64,000 bases of DNA. Source: Streptomyces sp. NBC_01016 (GTDB lineage: Bacteria > Actinomycetota > Actinomycetes > Streptomycetales > Streptomycetaceae). Made by a program: the position numbers and the translations under genes. Positions 8,100 to 17,027 of the stretch are shown here, piece after piece. How positions within the stretch are numbered: position 1 is the first letter of the stretch; each line of letters begins with the position of its first letter. The DNA lies in the NCBI RefSeq assembly GCF_026341035.1, contig NZ_JAPEOQ010000002.1, forward strand, positions 3,410,001 to 3,474,000, written 5' to 3'. The notes under the pieces are model-generated. The model was not told where the DNA came from, did not search any database, and saw only the letters and a list, made by a program, of their open reading frames with translations.

Positions 8100-9188
8100 A
8101 TGCGCGCAGCGGTCCTGACCGAGTTCGGCGCCCCGCTCACGGTGCGGGAGCTGCCCGACCCGAAGCCCCACGCCGGTGAGGTGTTGGTCGAAGTGCTGGC
8201 CGCCTCCGTGGCCCCGTACGCGGACGAGGTCTTCGGCGGCGTACGGAACTACCCGCTCGTCCCGCCCGTCGTGCCCGGCATCGGCGGCGTGGGCCGGATC
8301 GTGCACATCGGCCCGGACGCCACCCGGCTGCGCGTGGGCGACCTCGTGTGGTGCGACATGACCGTGCGCTCGCGCGACGACGCGCTGACCCCCGACATCG
8401 CGCTCCAGGGCTGGAGTTCGCGCGGCGAGGGCGGCGCCGCGCTCGCCCGGCACCTGCACGACGGGGCGTTCGCCGAGCTGATGCGTGTCCCCACGGAGAA
8501 CGTCTTCCCGCTGCCCGCGCAGGCGGCGGACGACCCGGCCCGGTGGGCGGCGATCGGCGCGCACATCATCCCGTACGGAGGGCTGCTGGCCGGCGGGCTC
8601 GCGGCGGGGGAGACGCTGCTGGTCAGCGGAGCCACCGGGAACCTGGGCAGCTGCGCGGTCGCGATCGCCCTCGCGATGGGGGCGGGGCGGGTGGTCGCGC
8701 CCGGCCGGAACCGGGCCGCTCTCGATCTCCTCGCCGACCGGTTCGGCCCGCGGGTGCGCACCGTCCGGCTGACCGGTGACGAGGCCGCCGACAGCGCCGC
8801 GACGACCGCCGCGGCCGAGGGGCCGGTCGACATGATGCTCGACCTGCTCCCGCCGAGCGCGCCCGGCTCCGTGACGCGCGCTGCGGCGATGACCGTGCGC
8901 GAGTACGGCCGCGTCGTCCTCATGGGCGGCGTCGGCATGCTCGGCGGCGACGACCTCGCGTTCCCCTACCCGTGGCTGATGCGCAATTCGATCACGGTGC
9001 GCGGGCAGTGGATGTACCCGCGCGAGGCGAACACCGGCATCATCCGGCTGCTCGCCGCAGGCGCGCCGGACCTCGCCGCCGAACGCGTCCGGACCTTGCC
9101 GCTCGACGAGGTCAACGAGGCCGTCGCGTACGCGGCCGCCCACGGCGGCCCGTTCGACCGTACCGTTCTGGTGCCCACGAGCGGCTGA
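8100..9188 (+). CDS. MDR-superfamily (quinone oxidoreductase-like) NAD(P)-dependent dehydrogenase
   Basis: Medium-chain reductase of 362 residues with an N-terminal GroES-like domain and a C-terminal Rossmann domain (LLVSGATGNLGSCAVAIA). The four-cysteine structural zinc loop and the catalytic Cys of true alcohol dehydrogenases are absent, so it resembles the zinc-free quinone oxidoreductase branch. The start at ATG 8100 follows CCGGAGG; the longer frame from 8007 crosses the putative LysR box and was rejected. Its partner lysR is divergent and probably its regulator. The substrate is unknown. Confidence 0.85.
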   Translation: MRAAVLTEFGAPLTVRELPDPKPHAGEVLVEVLAASVAPYADEVFGGVRNYPLVPPVVPGIGGVGRIVHIGPDATRLRVGDLVWCDMTVRSRDDALTPDIALQGWSSRGEGGAALARHLHDGAFAELMRVPTENVFPLPAQAADDPARWAAIGAHIIPYGGLLAGGLAAGETLLVSGATGNLGSCAVAIALAMGAGRVVAPGRNRAALDLLADRFGPRVRTVRLTGDEAADSAATTAAAEGPVDMMLDLLPPSAPGSVTRAAAMTVREYGRVVLMGGVGMLGGDDLAFPYPWLMRNSITVRGQWMYPREANTGIIRLLAAGAPDLAAERVRTLPLDEVNEAVAYAAAHGGPFDRTVLVPTSG

Positions 9189-9201
9189 CCCGGCGAAGCG
9201 G

Positions 9202-9230
9202 AACCCGGCAAAGCGGAAGCCGGGTTTCCC
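9202..9230 (+). terminator. Hairpin after the MDR gene
   Basis: An 8-bp stem (AACCCGGC at 9202-9209 with GCCGGGTT at 9219-9226) and 9-nt loop, followed by TTTCCCTTT. A run of T is unusual for this genome and makes intrinsic termination plausible. Confidence 0.6.
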
Positions 9231-9316
9231 TTTACCGTTTCTTTGCTGATAGAAAACTCCGGTTCACCCCGCACGTCCCGCACTGACTGAGGTGCCTGCC
9301 CCACCCCGGAGTCCCC

Positions 9317-10690
9317 GTGTCCTACACACCGTGGTCGCTGCTCAGCGACGCCGGTCTCATCGCCGCGCTGCTGCTCGTCGGCACGCTGCTGCGGGCCCAT
9401 GTCCGGCTGTTCCAGCGGCTGATGCTGCCCTCCAGCGTCATGGCGGGCTTCCTCGGCCTCGCGCTCGGCCCCGAGGGGGCGGGGCTGCTGCCCTTCTCCG
9501 ATCAGCTCGGCACCTACGCGTCCGTCCTGATCGTCGTCGTGTTCGCCTGCCTCGCCCTCACCGACGGCCTCGGCCTCAAGGGCTTCGGCAAGGCGGCCGG
9601 CTCCTTCGGCTCGTACGGTGTCGCCGCCTACGCCCTCCAGGTGGGCATCGGCGTCGTCCTCGGCCTGGTGCTGCTGCAGCCTGTGTGGGACGTGCCCGAC
9701 GCCTTCGGCGCGCTGCTCTTCGCGGGCTGGGCCGGCGGCTTCGGCACGGCGGCCGCGCTCGGCACCGCCTTCGAGGCGAACGGCTGGGAGGGGGCCAGCT
9801 CGCTCGGCTTCACCTCGGCCACCGTGGGCATGCTCGTCGGAGTCGTCGGCGGCATCATCCTGTGCAACTGGGGCGCGCGGCGCGGCCACACCAGCAGCGT
9901 CGGCCGCTTCGAGACGCTCCCCGAGGAACTGCGCACCGGCCTCGTGCGCGACGAGAAGGAGCGCCACCCCACCGGCAGGGCGACCACCTCGCCCGCCTCG
10001 ATCGAGCCGCTCGGCTTCCAGATCGCGGTCATCGCCGCGCTCTCCGCGGCCGCGTACGGCGTCTCCGAGTGGATCACCGGGATGTTCCCCTCGCTGATGC
10101 TCCCGGTCTTCGCGCTGGCCTTCATCCTCGGCCTGCTCCTGCGCGCCGTCGTGGCCCGCACCAAGGCCTGGAACTACGTCGACGGGGACTCGCTCAAGTC
10201 GCTCTCGGGCACCGCCACCGACGTCCTGATCACCTGCGGCATCGCCTCCATCGTGCCCAGCTTCGTCGCCGACTTCTGGCTGCCGCTGGCGCTGATGTTC
10301 GCGGTCGGCCTCGCCCTGGTGCTCTTCCTGTTCCTGGTCGTCGCGCCGCGCCTCTTCGAGGGGAACTGGTTCGAGAAGGGGCTCGTGACGTGGGGCTGGA
10401 CGACCGGCGCCGCCGCGACCGCGATTGCCCTGCTGCGCATGGTCGACCCGAAGCTGAAGAGCGGCACGCTGGAGGAGTTCGGCGTCGCGTACATCCCCGT
10501 CGCGCCCGTCGAGACGGCCACCGTCACCTTCGTGCCCGTCCTGCTGTCGGCCGGTGCCGCCTGGGCCGTCGGCGGCGCGTGGGCCGCGGTCGGCGTGCTC
10601 GCGCTCGTCCTGCCGTGGCTGGCCGGCTGGGCACCGCGCGGCAAGGCGAAGGCGGATGCGTCGCCGGTCAAGGAGAGCGCCGGAGTCTGA
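9317..10690 (+). CDS. Sodium/glutamate symporter-like membrane transporter (ESS family)
   Basis: A 457-residue polytopic protein with two inverted halves of about five helices. Glycine-rich segments such as AGWAGGFGTAAALG in the first half and WGWTTGAAATAIALLRM in the second resemble GltS-type carriers. The start is GTG 9317, just behind CGGAG at 9307-9311. It stands alone between two hairpins and is therefore probably its own transcription unit. Glutamate as substrate is a family guess; divergent ESS members may take other acidic compounds. Confidence 0.8.
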   Translation: MSYTPWSLLSDAGLIAALLLVGTLLRAHVRLFQRLMLPSSVMAGFLGLALGPEGAGLLPFSDQLGTYASVLIVVVFACLALTDGLGLKGFGKAAGSFGSYGVAAYALQVGIGVVLGLVLLQPVWDVPDAFGALLFAGWAGGFGTAAALGTAFEANGWEGASSLGFTSATVGMLVGVVGGIILCNWGARRGHTSSVGRFETLPEELRTGLVRDEKERHPTGRATTSPASIEPLGFQIAVIAALSAAAYGVSEWITGMFPSLMLPVFALAFILGLLLRAVVARTKAWNYVDGDSLKSLSGTATDVLITCGIASIVPSFVADFWLPLALMFAVGLALVLFLFLVVAPRLFEGNWFEKGLVTWGWTTGAAATAIALLRMVDPKLKSGTLEEFGVAYIPVAPVETATVTFVPVLLSAGAAWAVGGAWAAVGVLALVLPWLAGWAPRGKAKADASPVKESAGV

Positions 10691-10706
10691 GACACCACGC
10701 ATCGAC

Positions 10707-10739
10707 AACGCCCCGGGCCGACAGGCCCGGGGCGTTCTT
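10707..10739 (+). terminator. Strong intrinsic terminator hairpin
   Basis: A perfect 13-bp stem (AACGCCCCGGGCC at 10707-10719, GGCCCGGGGCGTT at 10724-10736) with a GACA loop and a short CTT tail, 17 bp after the GltS-like stop codon. It separates that gene from the next operon. Confidence 0.85.
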
Positions 10740-10838
10740 CGTGCACACCCATTGCATGGGCTCCCCGAATCATCCGATGATTGCGGGGCATCGCCAAGCG
10801 CTCCACTTCCGCCCCAACGGCCCCCGGAGACGCCCCAG

Positions 10839-12284
10839 ATGACCGAGACCGGAAGCTCCCCCGCCCCATCACCCGCCCCGTTCCCCCTGCGCACCAAGCT
10901 CCTCCCGCCCCCCGCTGTACGGGAGCTGCCCGCACCGCCCGCGAAGACCTGGCGGATCATCGGCCCCGGCGTCGTGGCCGCCGGAGTCGGACTGTCCTCG
11001 GGCGAGTTCATCCTGTGGCCGTACATCGCCACGCAGGTGGGCCTCGTCTTCCTCTGGGGCGCCGTGGTGGGTGTCGTCACCCAGTGGTTCCTCAACATGG
11101 AGATCGAGCGCTACACCCTCGCCACCGGCGAGACCGCGGTGACCGGGTTCAACCGCTACTGGCGGCACTGGGGCCTGGTCATGGTGGTGTTCACCTACGC
11201 GGCCAACCTCTGGCCCGGCTGGGCCACCAGCTCGGCGACGATGCTCAGTTACGTGTTCGGAGGCACACCCGCCTACATCGGCATCGGCCTCCTGGTCCTC
11301 ATCGGGCTGATCCTCACCCTCGCGCCCGTCGTCTACAACGCGCTGGAGAAGCTGCTCGGCGTCAAGATCCTCGTCATCGGCGGCTTCTTCGTCCTCGCCC
11401 TGATCCTCGCCGTCACCGCCACCACGGTGGGTGATCTGCCGAAGGCCGTCACCGACGCGACGTTCCCCTCCGAACTCGGCGTGGCCGTCCTCATGGGCGC
11501 CCTCGCCTACGCGGGCGCGGGCGGCGGGCAGAACCTCGTGCAGAGCAACTGGATCCGCGACAAGGGCTTCGGCATGGGCCACTACGTGCCCCGGCTCGTC
11601 AGCCCGGTCACCGGTCAGGAGGAGGCCGCGGGCCCCGTCGTCGGCTACGTCTTCGAGCTCAACGAAACCAACATGTCCCGCTGGCGCCGCTGGTGGCGCT
11701 TCGCCAACATCGAGCAGGCCGTCACCTTCGTCCTCGTCACCATCGTGACGATCGTCCTGTCGTCGATGCTGGCGCACTCGACGCTGTTCGGGACCGGCGG
11801 GCTCGAGAACAACGTCGGCTTCATCGAGAAGGAGGGCCAGGTCCTCCAGCAGCGCGTCGGGGACTGGTTCGGTGTCTTCTTCTGGCTGGTCGGCGCGTTC
11901 TCGCTGTTCAGCGCGGCCACCGGCATCATCGACTACACAAGCAGAATGGCGGCCGACGTCCTCAAGTCGACGTATCTGCGCGGGAGTCGGACGAGCGAGT
12001 CGCGGATGTACGCGCGCCTGGTGTGGGCGGTCGTCGCCGTCGGCGCGATCGTGCTGCTCTCCGGGCTCGACCAGCCGCTCGTCCTGCTCGTCATCTCGGC
12101 CTGCGTGTCCGGACTGATGATGTTCGTGTACTCGATCCTGCTCCTCGTCATGAACCGCACCGCGCTGCCCAACGCCCTGAAGGTGCGCGGCCTTCGCGTG
12201 GCCGCGCTGGTGTGGGCGGTGGTGCTCTTCGGTGTGCTGTCCGTGCTCACGGCGCGGCAGCAGCTCGCCGACCTGTTCGGCTGA
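10839..12284 (+). CDS. Nramp-like divalent metal (Mn2+/Fe2+) transporter family protein
   Basis: A 481-residue integral membrane protein with about 11-12 helices. The N-terminal segment (IIGPGVVAAGVGLSSGEFILWPY) resembles helix 1 of Nramp/SLC11 carriers. In classical Nramp this helix holds a metal-coordinating DPGN motif, which is replaced here by GLSSGEF, so manganese or iron transport is not assured. The start at ATG 10839 follows GGAGA. The dehydratase gene begins 31 bp downstream, indicating co-transcription. Confidence 0.78.
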   Translation: MTETGSSPAPSPAPFPLRTKLLPPPAVRELPAPPAKTWRIIGPGVVAAGVGLSSGEFILWPYIATQVGLVFLWGAVVGVVTQWFLNMEIERYTLATGETAVTGFNRYWRHWGLVMVVFTYAANLWPGWATSSATMLSYVFGGTPAYIGIGLLVLIGLILTLAPVVYNALEKLLGVKILVIGGFFVLALILAVTATTVGDLPKAVTDATFPSELGVAVLMGALAYAGAGGGQNLVQSNWIRDKGFGMGHYVPRLVSPVTGQEEAAGPVVGYVFELNETNMSRWRRWWRFANIEQAVTFVLVTIVTIVLSSMLAHSTLFGTGGLENNVGFIEKEGQVLQQRVGDWFGVFFWLVGAFSLFSAATGIIDYTSRMAADVLKSTYLRGSRTSESRMYARLVWAVVAVGAIVLLSGLDQPLVLLVISACVSGLMMFVYSILLLVMNRTALPNALKVRGLRVAALVWAVVLFGVLSVLTARQQLADLFG

Positions 12285-12315
12285 ACGACCCCGGCTACGT
12301 AGAGGAGAGACATTC

Positions 12316-14049
12316 ATGGCACATGGTCACGCGGCCCGACGCAGCCAGGCCTGGTTCGGTGCCGCCGGACGAGGCGGCATGGTGTACCGGTCCTGGATGC
12401 GCAACCAGGGCTTCGGGCCTGAGGTGTTCGACGGGCGGCCGGTGATCGGGATCGCCGTGTCCGCGTCCGAACTCGCGCCCTGCAACGCCCACTTGCCCCG
12501 GGTCGCCGAGGCCGTGAAGCGTGGGGTGTGGCAGGCCGGGGGCTTCCCGCTCGAATTCCCCACCATGGCCACCGGCGAGACACTGATGCGGCCCACGGCC
12601 ATGCTGTACCGCAACCTCATGGCCATGGAGGTCGAGGAGCTGATCCGCGCCAACCCGCTGGACGGTGTGGTGCTGCTGTCGGGCTGCGACAAGACGACCC
12701 CGGCCATGCTCATGGGTGCCGCGAGCGTCGACCTGCCCGCCGTGATGGTCACCGGCGGGCCGATGCTCAACGGCAAGTTCCAGGGCCGCGACGTCGGTTC
12801 GGGCACGGCGGTGTGGCAGATGGAGGCCGAGGTCAAGGCCGGGCGGATGACCGAGGAGGAGTGCTTCTTCGCCGAGGGCTGCATGGCCCGCTCCAACGGC
12901 CACTGCATGACGATGGGCACGGCCTCCACCATGGCGTGCATGGCGGAGACGCTCGGCATGCAACTCCCGGGCTCCGCGACCTGGCCCGCGGTCGACATGC
13001 GCCGCTACGAGACCGGGCAGGCGGCAGGCCGCCGCATCGTGGACATGGTGGACGAGGACCTGCGCCCCTCCCGCATCCTCACCCGCGAGGCCTTCGAGAA
13101 CGCGATCCGTACGAACGCGGCGATCGGCGGCTCCACCAACGCCATCATCCACCTGACGGCGCTCGCCGGCCGGGTCGGCGTGGACCTCGACACCGAGGAC
13201 TTCGACCAACTCGCCCGCGACATACCGACCTTGCTCAACCTGATGCCGTCCGGCACCTACCTCATGGAGGACTTCTGCTACGCGGGCGGCCTGCCCGCCG
13301 TCCACCACGAGCTGGTACGGGCCGGGCTGCTGCACGGCGAAGAACTCACCGTCACCGGGCGCAGCATCGCCGAGAACGTGGCGGACGCGGAGCGCATCGG
13401 CGACGAGGTGATCACGCCAGTGGTCGCCCCGTTCCAGCCGGCGGGCACGGGGACGGCCGTCCTGCGCGGCAACCTCTGTCCCGACGGCGCTGTCATCAAG
13501 CAGTCCGCGGCCTCGCCCCACCTGCTCACCCACACCGGCGTCGCCCGCGTCTTCGACTCCCCGGAGGCCTATCACGCGGTGTGCGACGACCCGGACCTGG
13601 ACGTCGACGAGAACACCGTGCTCGTCATCCGCGGCGCGGGACCGAAGGGCTACCCCGGCATGCCCGAGGTCTCGAACGTGCCCCTGCCCACCAAGCTGCT
13701 GAAGGCCGGCGTCACCGACATGGTGCGCGTCTGCGACGGCCGGATGAGCGGCACGGGGTACGGCACGGTCGTCCTCCACGTGGCACCGGAAGCGGCGGTC
13801 GGCGGCCCCCTGGCCCTCGTACGCGACGGGGACACCATCACCCTGGACGTACCGAAGAGGTCACTGCAACTGGAGGTGGACGAAGCAGAGTTGGCGAGGC
13901 GGCGCGCCGCGTGGCAGCCGCCGGCGCCGCGACACACGAGCGGCTACGCGTGGCTGTACACGCAACACGTCGAGGGCGCCGATCGCGGCGCGGACTTCGA
14001 CTTCCTGCGCGGATGCCGCGGGAGCGCCGTGCCGCGCGACTCGCACTGA
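12316..14049 (+). CDS. IlvD/Edd-family sugar-acid dehydratase (L-arabinonate/pentonate dehydratase-like)
   Basis: Fe-S dehydratase of 577 residues in the dihydroxy-acid/6-phosphogluconate dehydratase family. Cluster cysteines are visible in ELAPCNAHL, LLSGCDKTTPAMLMG and FFAEGCMARSNGHCMTMGTAS. The C-terminal catalytic block is CDGRMSGTGYGTVVLH. Its length and motif spellings are closer to the pentonate dehydratase branch than to biosynthetic IlvD, so a sugar acid such as arabinonate or xylonate is the likely substrate. The start at ATG 12316 follows AGGAGAG. It lies behind an Nramp-like carrier and 25 bp before an LLM oxidoreductase. A pentonate dehydratase would feed the KDA dehydratase-like FAH protein at 19126; that link is inference. 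Confidence 0.82.
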   Translation: MAHGHAARRSQAWFGAAGRGGMVYRSWMRNQGFGPEVFDGRPVIGIAVSASELAPCNAHLPRVAEAVKRGVWQAGGFPLEFPTMATGETLMRPTAMLYRNLMAMEVEELIRANPLDGVVLLSGCDKTTPAMLMGAASVDLPAVMVTGGPMLNGKFQGRDVGSGTAVWQMEAEVKAGRMTEEECFFAEGCMARSNGHCMTMGTASTMACMAETLGMQLPGSATWPAVDMRRYETGQAAGRRIVDMVDEDLRPSRILTREAFENAIRTNAAIGGSTNAIIHLTALAGRVGVDLDTEDFDQLARDIPTLLNLMPSGTYLMEDFCYAGGLPAVHHELVRAGLLHGEELTVTGRSIAENVADAERIGDEVITPVVAPFQPAGTGTAVLRGNLCPDGAVIKQSAASPHLLTHTGVARVFDSPEAYHAVCDDPDLDVDENTVLVIRGAGPKGYPGMPEVSNVPLPTKLLKAGVTDMVRVCDGRMSGTGYGTVVLHVAPEAAVGGPLALVRDGDTITLDVPKRSLQLEVDEAELARRRAAWQPPAPRHTSGYAWLYTQHVEGADRGADFDFLRGCRGSAVPRDSH

Positions 14050-14074
14050 GGCGGGTGTGGGTAGCCTCGGGGGC

Positions 14075-14974
14075 ATGGCCAACATCAATTTCAGTTCTCG
14101 TGTCGGCGTCTGGTGGACCAGTGACCGGTGGCCGATCAACGACGTCGTCGCCCGAGCCCGTGAGATCGAGAACCTCGGCTACGCCTCGCTGTTCTACGGC
14201 GAGGCCGGAGGCAAGGAGACCTTCACGCAGGCCGCCGCCCTACTGGGCGGCACCGAACGACTGGTGGTCGGCACCGGCATCGCCAACATCCACGCCCGCA
14301 GCGCCCCCGCGAGCGAAGCGGGCGCCCGTACGCTCGGCGCGCTGCACCCGGGCCGCTTCGTGCTCGGCCTCGGCGTCAGCCACGCCCCACTGGTGGAGCA
14401 CAGCTACGCCGGTTCCTACAGCAAGCCGCTGGCCACCATGCGGGAGTACCTGCGGACCATGGACGCGGTGCCGGCCGAGGTGGAGCCGGACGGGCAGCGC
14501 CCGGCCCGACTCCTCGCCGCCCTGGGCCCGAAGATGATCGAGCTGTCCGGCAAGGCGGCCGACGGGGCGCACCCGTACCTGGTGACCCCGGAGCAGACCG
14601 CGTCCACTCGCGAGCAGCTGGGGCCCGACAAGTGGGTGGTCAGTGAGCAGGGCGTCGCGCTCACCACGGACCGGGAGACCGGTCTGCGGCGTGCGCACCA
14701 GCACCTGCACATGTACTCGCAGCTGCCCAACTACCGTAATTCCTGGCTGCGTCAGGGATTCGACGAGTCCGACGTGGTCATCGGCGGTTCGGACAAGCTG
14801 GCCGAGGCCATGGTCGCCATCGGCGACGCGGAGACGGTCGCCGCGCGCGTGCGGGCGCAGCTGGACGCGGGCGCCGACCAGGTGGTCGTGCAGGTCCTCG
14901 GAGACGACCCCTCCGCCGACCCGCTGCCGGCGCTGCGCGAACTCGCCCCGGCCCTCGGCCTCGGCACCGCTTAA
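14075..14974 (+). CDS. LLM-class F420-dependent oxidoreductase (TIGR03620-like)
   Basis: A 299-residue luciferase-like TIM-barrel protein. Features are the F420/FMN-binding strands LFYGEAGG and VVGTGIANIHARS, and the segment HPGRFVLGLGVSHAPLVE typical of the TIGR03620 group. I start it at ATG 14075, 25 bp after the dehydratase stop, so the two are probably co-transcribed. Its stop codon overlaps that of the convergent lysR gene (14971-14974). The substrate is unknown. Confidence 0.85.
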   Translation: MANINFSSRVGVWWTSDRWPINDVVARAREIENLGYASLFYGEAGGKETFTQAAALLGGTERLVVGTGIANIHARSAPASEAGARTLGALHPGRFVLGLGVSHAPLVEHSYAGSYSKPLATMREYLRTMDAVPAEVEPDGQRPARLLAALGPKMIELSGKAADGAHPYLVTPEQTASTREQLGPDKWVVSEQGVALTTDRETGLRRAHQHLHMYSQLPNYRNSWLRQGFDESDVVIGGSDKLAEAMVAIGDAETVAARVRAQLDAGADQVVVQVLGDDPSADPLPALRELAPALGLGTA

Positions 14975-15840
14975 GAGGAGGCGGCCGATCGGTCGCGGTA
15001 CGTCGTGGTCGCGAGCTGGACGAACGAGCGGATCAGCGGGTTGGTGTCGCCGTCGCTCCACGCCGCGACCACGCGGCTCGGTGGCATGTCGGTCAGCGGC
15101 ACCACGGTGAGTCCCTGCCCAGGTGGGTGACCCAGGAGTGTCATGCCGACCGTGCCGTTCCAGAGCACGGCCTGCCGGCACTCCTGGACCGTGCGGACCA
15201 CCGGGCCCTCGCGGGGCCGCCCGCCGCTCCAGTACGTCTGCCAGTCGGGGTCGGTGCCCGGCGGGAACACGAACCAGCGGCGGTCGGCCAGGTCCGCCAG
15301 GGCCAGGCTGTCGCGGCGGGCCAGCGGATCGTCGTCGCGCAGCAGGGCGCCCACCGGGTCGGCGCCCAACTCGCGTACGGCCAGGCCGGTTTCGTCGAAC
15401 GGGCCACGGGTCAGGGCGATGTCGACGAGGCCGGCGTGCAGCCCGCAGGTGGGATCGGTCAGGTCGGTCTCGCGGATGCGCACCTCGACGCGCGGGTGCG
15501 TACGGCTGTGGGCGGCGGCAAGCCGGGTCACTCCCGGATCGCTGCTGTCGCCCAGGACACCCACGGTAAGAGCGGCGGATCCCGCCGCCACTGCCACCCG
15601 GTCACGTACCAGGTCGGCCCGCTCCAGCAGGGCGCGCGCCTCGTCGAGCAGTACCAGCCCCACCGCGGTCGGCGTGACACCGGCGGGGGAGCGGTCGAAC
15701 AGCGCGGCCCCGACCTCGGTCTCCAGCTGCTTGATCGCCCGACTCAGCGGTGGCTGACTCATGTGCAGCCGGGTGGCGGCCCGGCCGAAGTGGAGTTCCT
15801 CGGCGACCGCCACGAAGTAGCGCAGCGTGCGTAGCTCCAT
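14971..15840 (-). CDS. LysR-family transcriptional regulator
   Basis: A 289-residue LTTR starting MELRTLRYFVAVAEELHFGRAATRLHMSQPPLSRA, the canonical winged HTH, with a full effector-binding domain. It is divergent from the DoxX gene at 15921. An exact LTTR-type box lies between them, just 8 bp from the lysR start, suggesting autoregulation and control of the DoxX protein. Confidence 0.92.
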   Translation of the reverse strand: MELRTLRYFVAVAEELHFGRAATRLHMSQPPLSRAIKQLETEVGAALFDRSPAGVTPTAVGLVLLDEARALLERADLVRDRVAVAAGSAALTVGVLGDSSDPGVTRLAAAHSRTHPRVEVRIRETDLTDPTCGLHAGLVDIALTRGPFDETGLAVRELGADPVGALLRDDDPLARRDSLALADLADRRWFVFPPGTDPDWQTYWSGGRPREGPVVRTVQECRQAVLWNGTVGMTLLGHPPGQGLTVVPLTDMPPSRVVAAWSDGDTNPLIRSFVQLATTTYRDRSAASS

Positions 15841-15847
15841 GCGGGGA

Positions 15848-15866
15848 CGATACCCGTACGGTATCG
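15848..15866. promoter_or_regulatory. Candidate LysR box (ATACC-N5-GGTAT)
   Basis: CGATACCCGTACGGTATCG: 7-bp perfect arms around CGTAC, containing the T-N11-A pattern of LTTR sites. It lies in the 80-bp divergent spacer between lysR and the DoxX gene. Confidence 0.65.
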
Positions 15867-15920
15867 GCCTCGCGAAACGGGTCTTGGACGGAACGCCTGC
15901 CCCGGCGGTGGAATCGGGGC

Positions 15921-16295
15921 ATGACCGAGGAACTGAAGCTCGCCTATTGGATCGTCGCGGGGCTGCTGGCCCTGTTCTACGTCTACTCGGGCGGGCTCAA
16001 GATGGTCCGCAGCCGCGAGCAGCTGCGGCCGATGATGGCCTGGGTGGACAGCACGCCGATGCGGGCCGTCAGGGCGATCGGGGCGCTGGAAGTGCTCGGC
16101 GCGCTCGGCCTCGTGCTGCCTCCGCTGACCGGTATCGCGCCTTGGCTGGCGCTGGTCGCGGCCATCGGATTCGTGGCCTTGCAGATCGGCGCGACCCGGC
16201 TCCACCTGCGCCGGGGCGAGCGCCAGGTCGCGCTCAACGGTGTGCTGCTCGGCGTAAGCGCCGTGGTGGTGGCGCTCGCGACAACCTGGCTGTGA
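15921..16295 (+). CDS. DoxX-family small membrane protein
   Basis: A 124-residue protein with four predicted membrane helices (YWIVAGLLALFYVYSGGLKM at the start, VVVALATTWL at the end) and the DoxX-like pattern FYVYSGGLKMVRSREQ. The start at ATG 15921 has a modest GGGG upstream. DoxX-like proteins have been linked to thiol and redox homeostasis in other actinobacteria. The role here is unknown, but its promoter faces a LysR regulator. Confidence 0.82.
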   Translation: MTEELKLAYWIVAGLLALFYVYSGGLKMVRSREQLRPMMAWVDSTPMRAVRAIGALEVLGALGLVLPPLTGIAPWLALVAAIGFVALQIGATRLHLRRGERQVALNGVLLGVSAVVVALATTWL

Positions 16296-16322
16296 GCTGG
16301 AGGCCGTAGCGGCGAGACATAT

Positions 16323-16337
16323 TTGCGTGTCACGCAT
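16323..16337. promoter_or_regulatory. Candidate TetR operator, copy 1 (TTGCGT-GTC-ACGCAT)
   Basis: Inverted repeat with one terminal mismatch, forming a tandem pair with the perfect copy at 16340-16354. The offset is 17 bp start to start. It lies just upstream of the tetR start at 16374. Confidence 0.6.
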
Positions 16338-16339
16338 TA

Positions 16340-16354
16340 TTGCGTAGTACGCAA
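16340..16354. promoter_or_regulatory. Candidate TetR operator, copy 2 (TTGCGT-AGT-ACGCAA)
   Basis: A perfect 6-bp inverted repeat with a 3-bp centre, 19 bp before the tetR start codon, where a repressor would block transcription initiation of tetR and the downstream monooxygenase gene. Confidence 0.68.
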
Positions 16355-16373
16355 GTTTTGCTACGGTGGTGCC

Positions 16374-16985
16374 ATGAGCGGACTGAGGGAGCGCAAGAAG
16401 GAAGCCACACGCGTGGCGCTGAGCTGGGCCGCGATCAGGCTCACCGTGGAACGCGGGCTCGACAACGTCCGGGTCGAGGACATTGCCGAGGCGGTCGGCG
16501 TCTCGCCGCGCACCTTCAACAACTACTTCTCCAGCAAGGCGGAGGCGATCGCCTTCCGTCACCTCCAGCGCTCCCTGCGGGTGGCCGCGGAGGTGCGGTC
16601 CGCGCCGGAGGGCGAGCCGTTGTGGGAGGTCATCTCCCAAGCGGTGCTACGGCAGTTGGAGCCTGGGCCCGAGGTGCGGGAGATGCCGCCGCAGGAGCCG
16701 GCCAACTGGGCGGCGGGGCTCCGGGTGATGGTGGCCGAGCCTGCGTTGCAGGCCGAGATGCTGCGGGCGGGCAAGGTCGCGGAGAGCGAACTCGCCGCGG
16801 CGATCGCCGACCGCACGGACACGTCCGTCGACGTCGACCTCTACCCCCGCCTGGTGGCCGCGACCGTGACCGCCGCCAACAGCGCCGCGATCGACCTGTT
16901 TCTGCAGGGCGGTGCGGAGGAGTCGATGGAGGCTCTGCTGCGGTCGGCCCTCACGATGCTCGCCGCAGGGCTGCCGACCCCTTAA
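16374..16985 (+). CDS. TetR-family regulator of the adjacent FAD monooxygenase
   Basis: A 203-residue regulator with the HTH VEDIAEAVGVSPRTFNNYFSSK at residues about 35-56. The F-NNYF-SK pattern is typical of the MftR/TetR_C_17-like branch found with actinobacterial oxygenases. The start at ATG 16374 lies just behind two TTGCGT-N3-ACGCAA sites. The FAD monooxygenase begins 55 bp downstream on the same strand, so the regulator likely represses the two-gene operon. Confidence 0.9.
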   Translation: MSGLRERKKEATRVALSWAAIRLTVERGLDNVRVEDIAEAVGVSPRTFNNYFSSKAEAIAFRHLQRSLRVAAEVRSAPEGEPLWEVISQAVLRQLEPGPEVREMPPQEPANWAAGLRVMVAEPALQAEMLRAGKVAESELAAAIADRTDTSVDVDLYPRLVAATVTAANSAAIDLFLQGGAEESMEALLRSALTMLAAGLPTP

Positions 16986-16987
16986 AC

Positions 16988-17027
16988 CCTCTCAGTCCTC
17001 TAAGCCCTTCAAGTCCTCTCAGTCCTC
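16988..17027 (+). repeat. Two exact copies of CCTCTCAGTCCTC before the monooxygenase ribosome site
   Basis: The 13-nt word CCTCTCAGTCCTC occurs at 16988-17000 and again at 17015-17027, with degenerate copies (CTCTAAGCCC, CTTCAAGTCC) between. The second copy ends right at the AAGGAGG ribosome site. The CCTC elements are complementary to GAGG, so the repeats could transiently mask the ribosome site in the mRNA. Confidence 0.6.
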
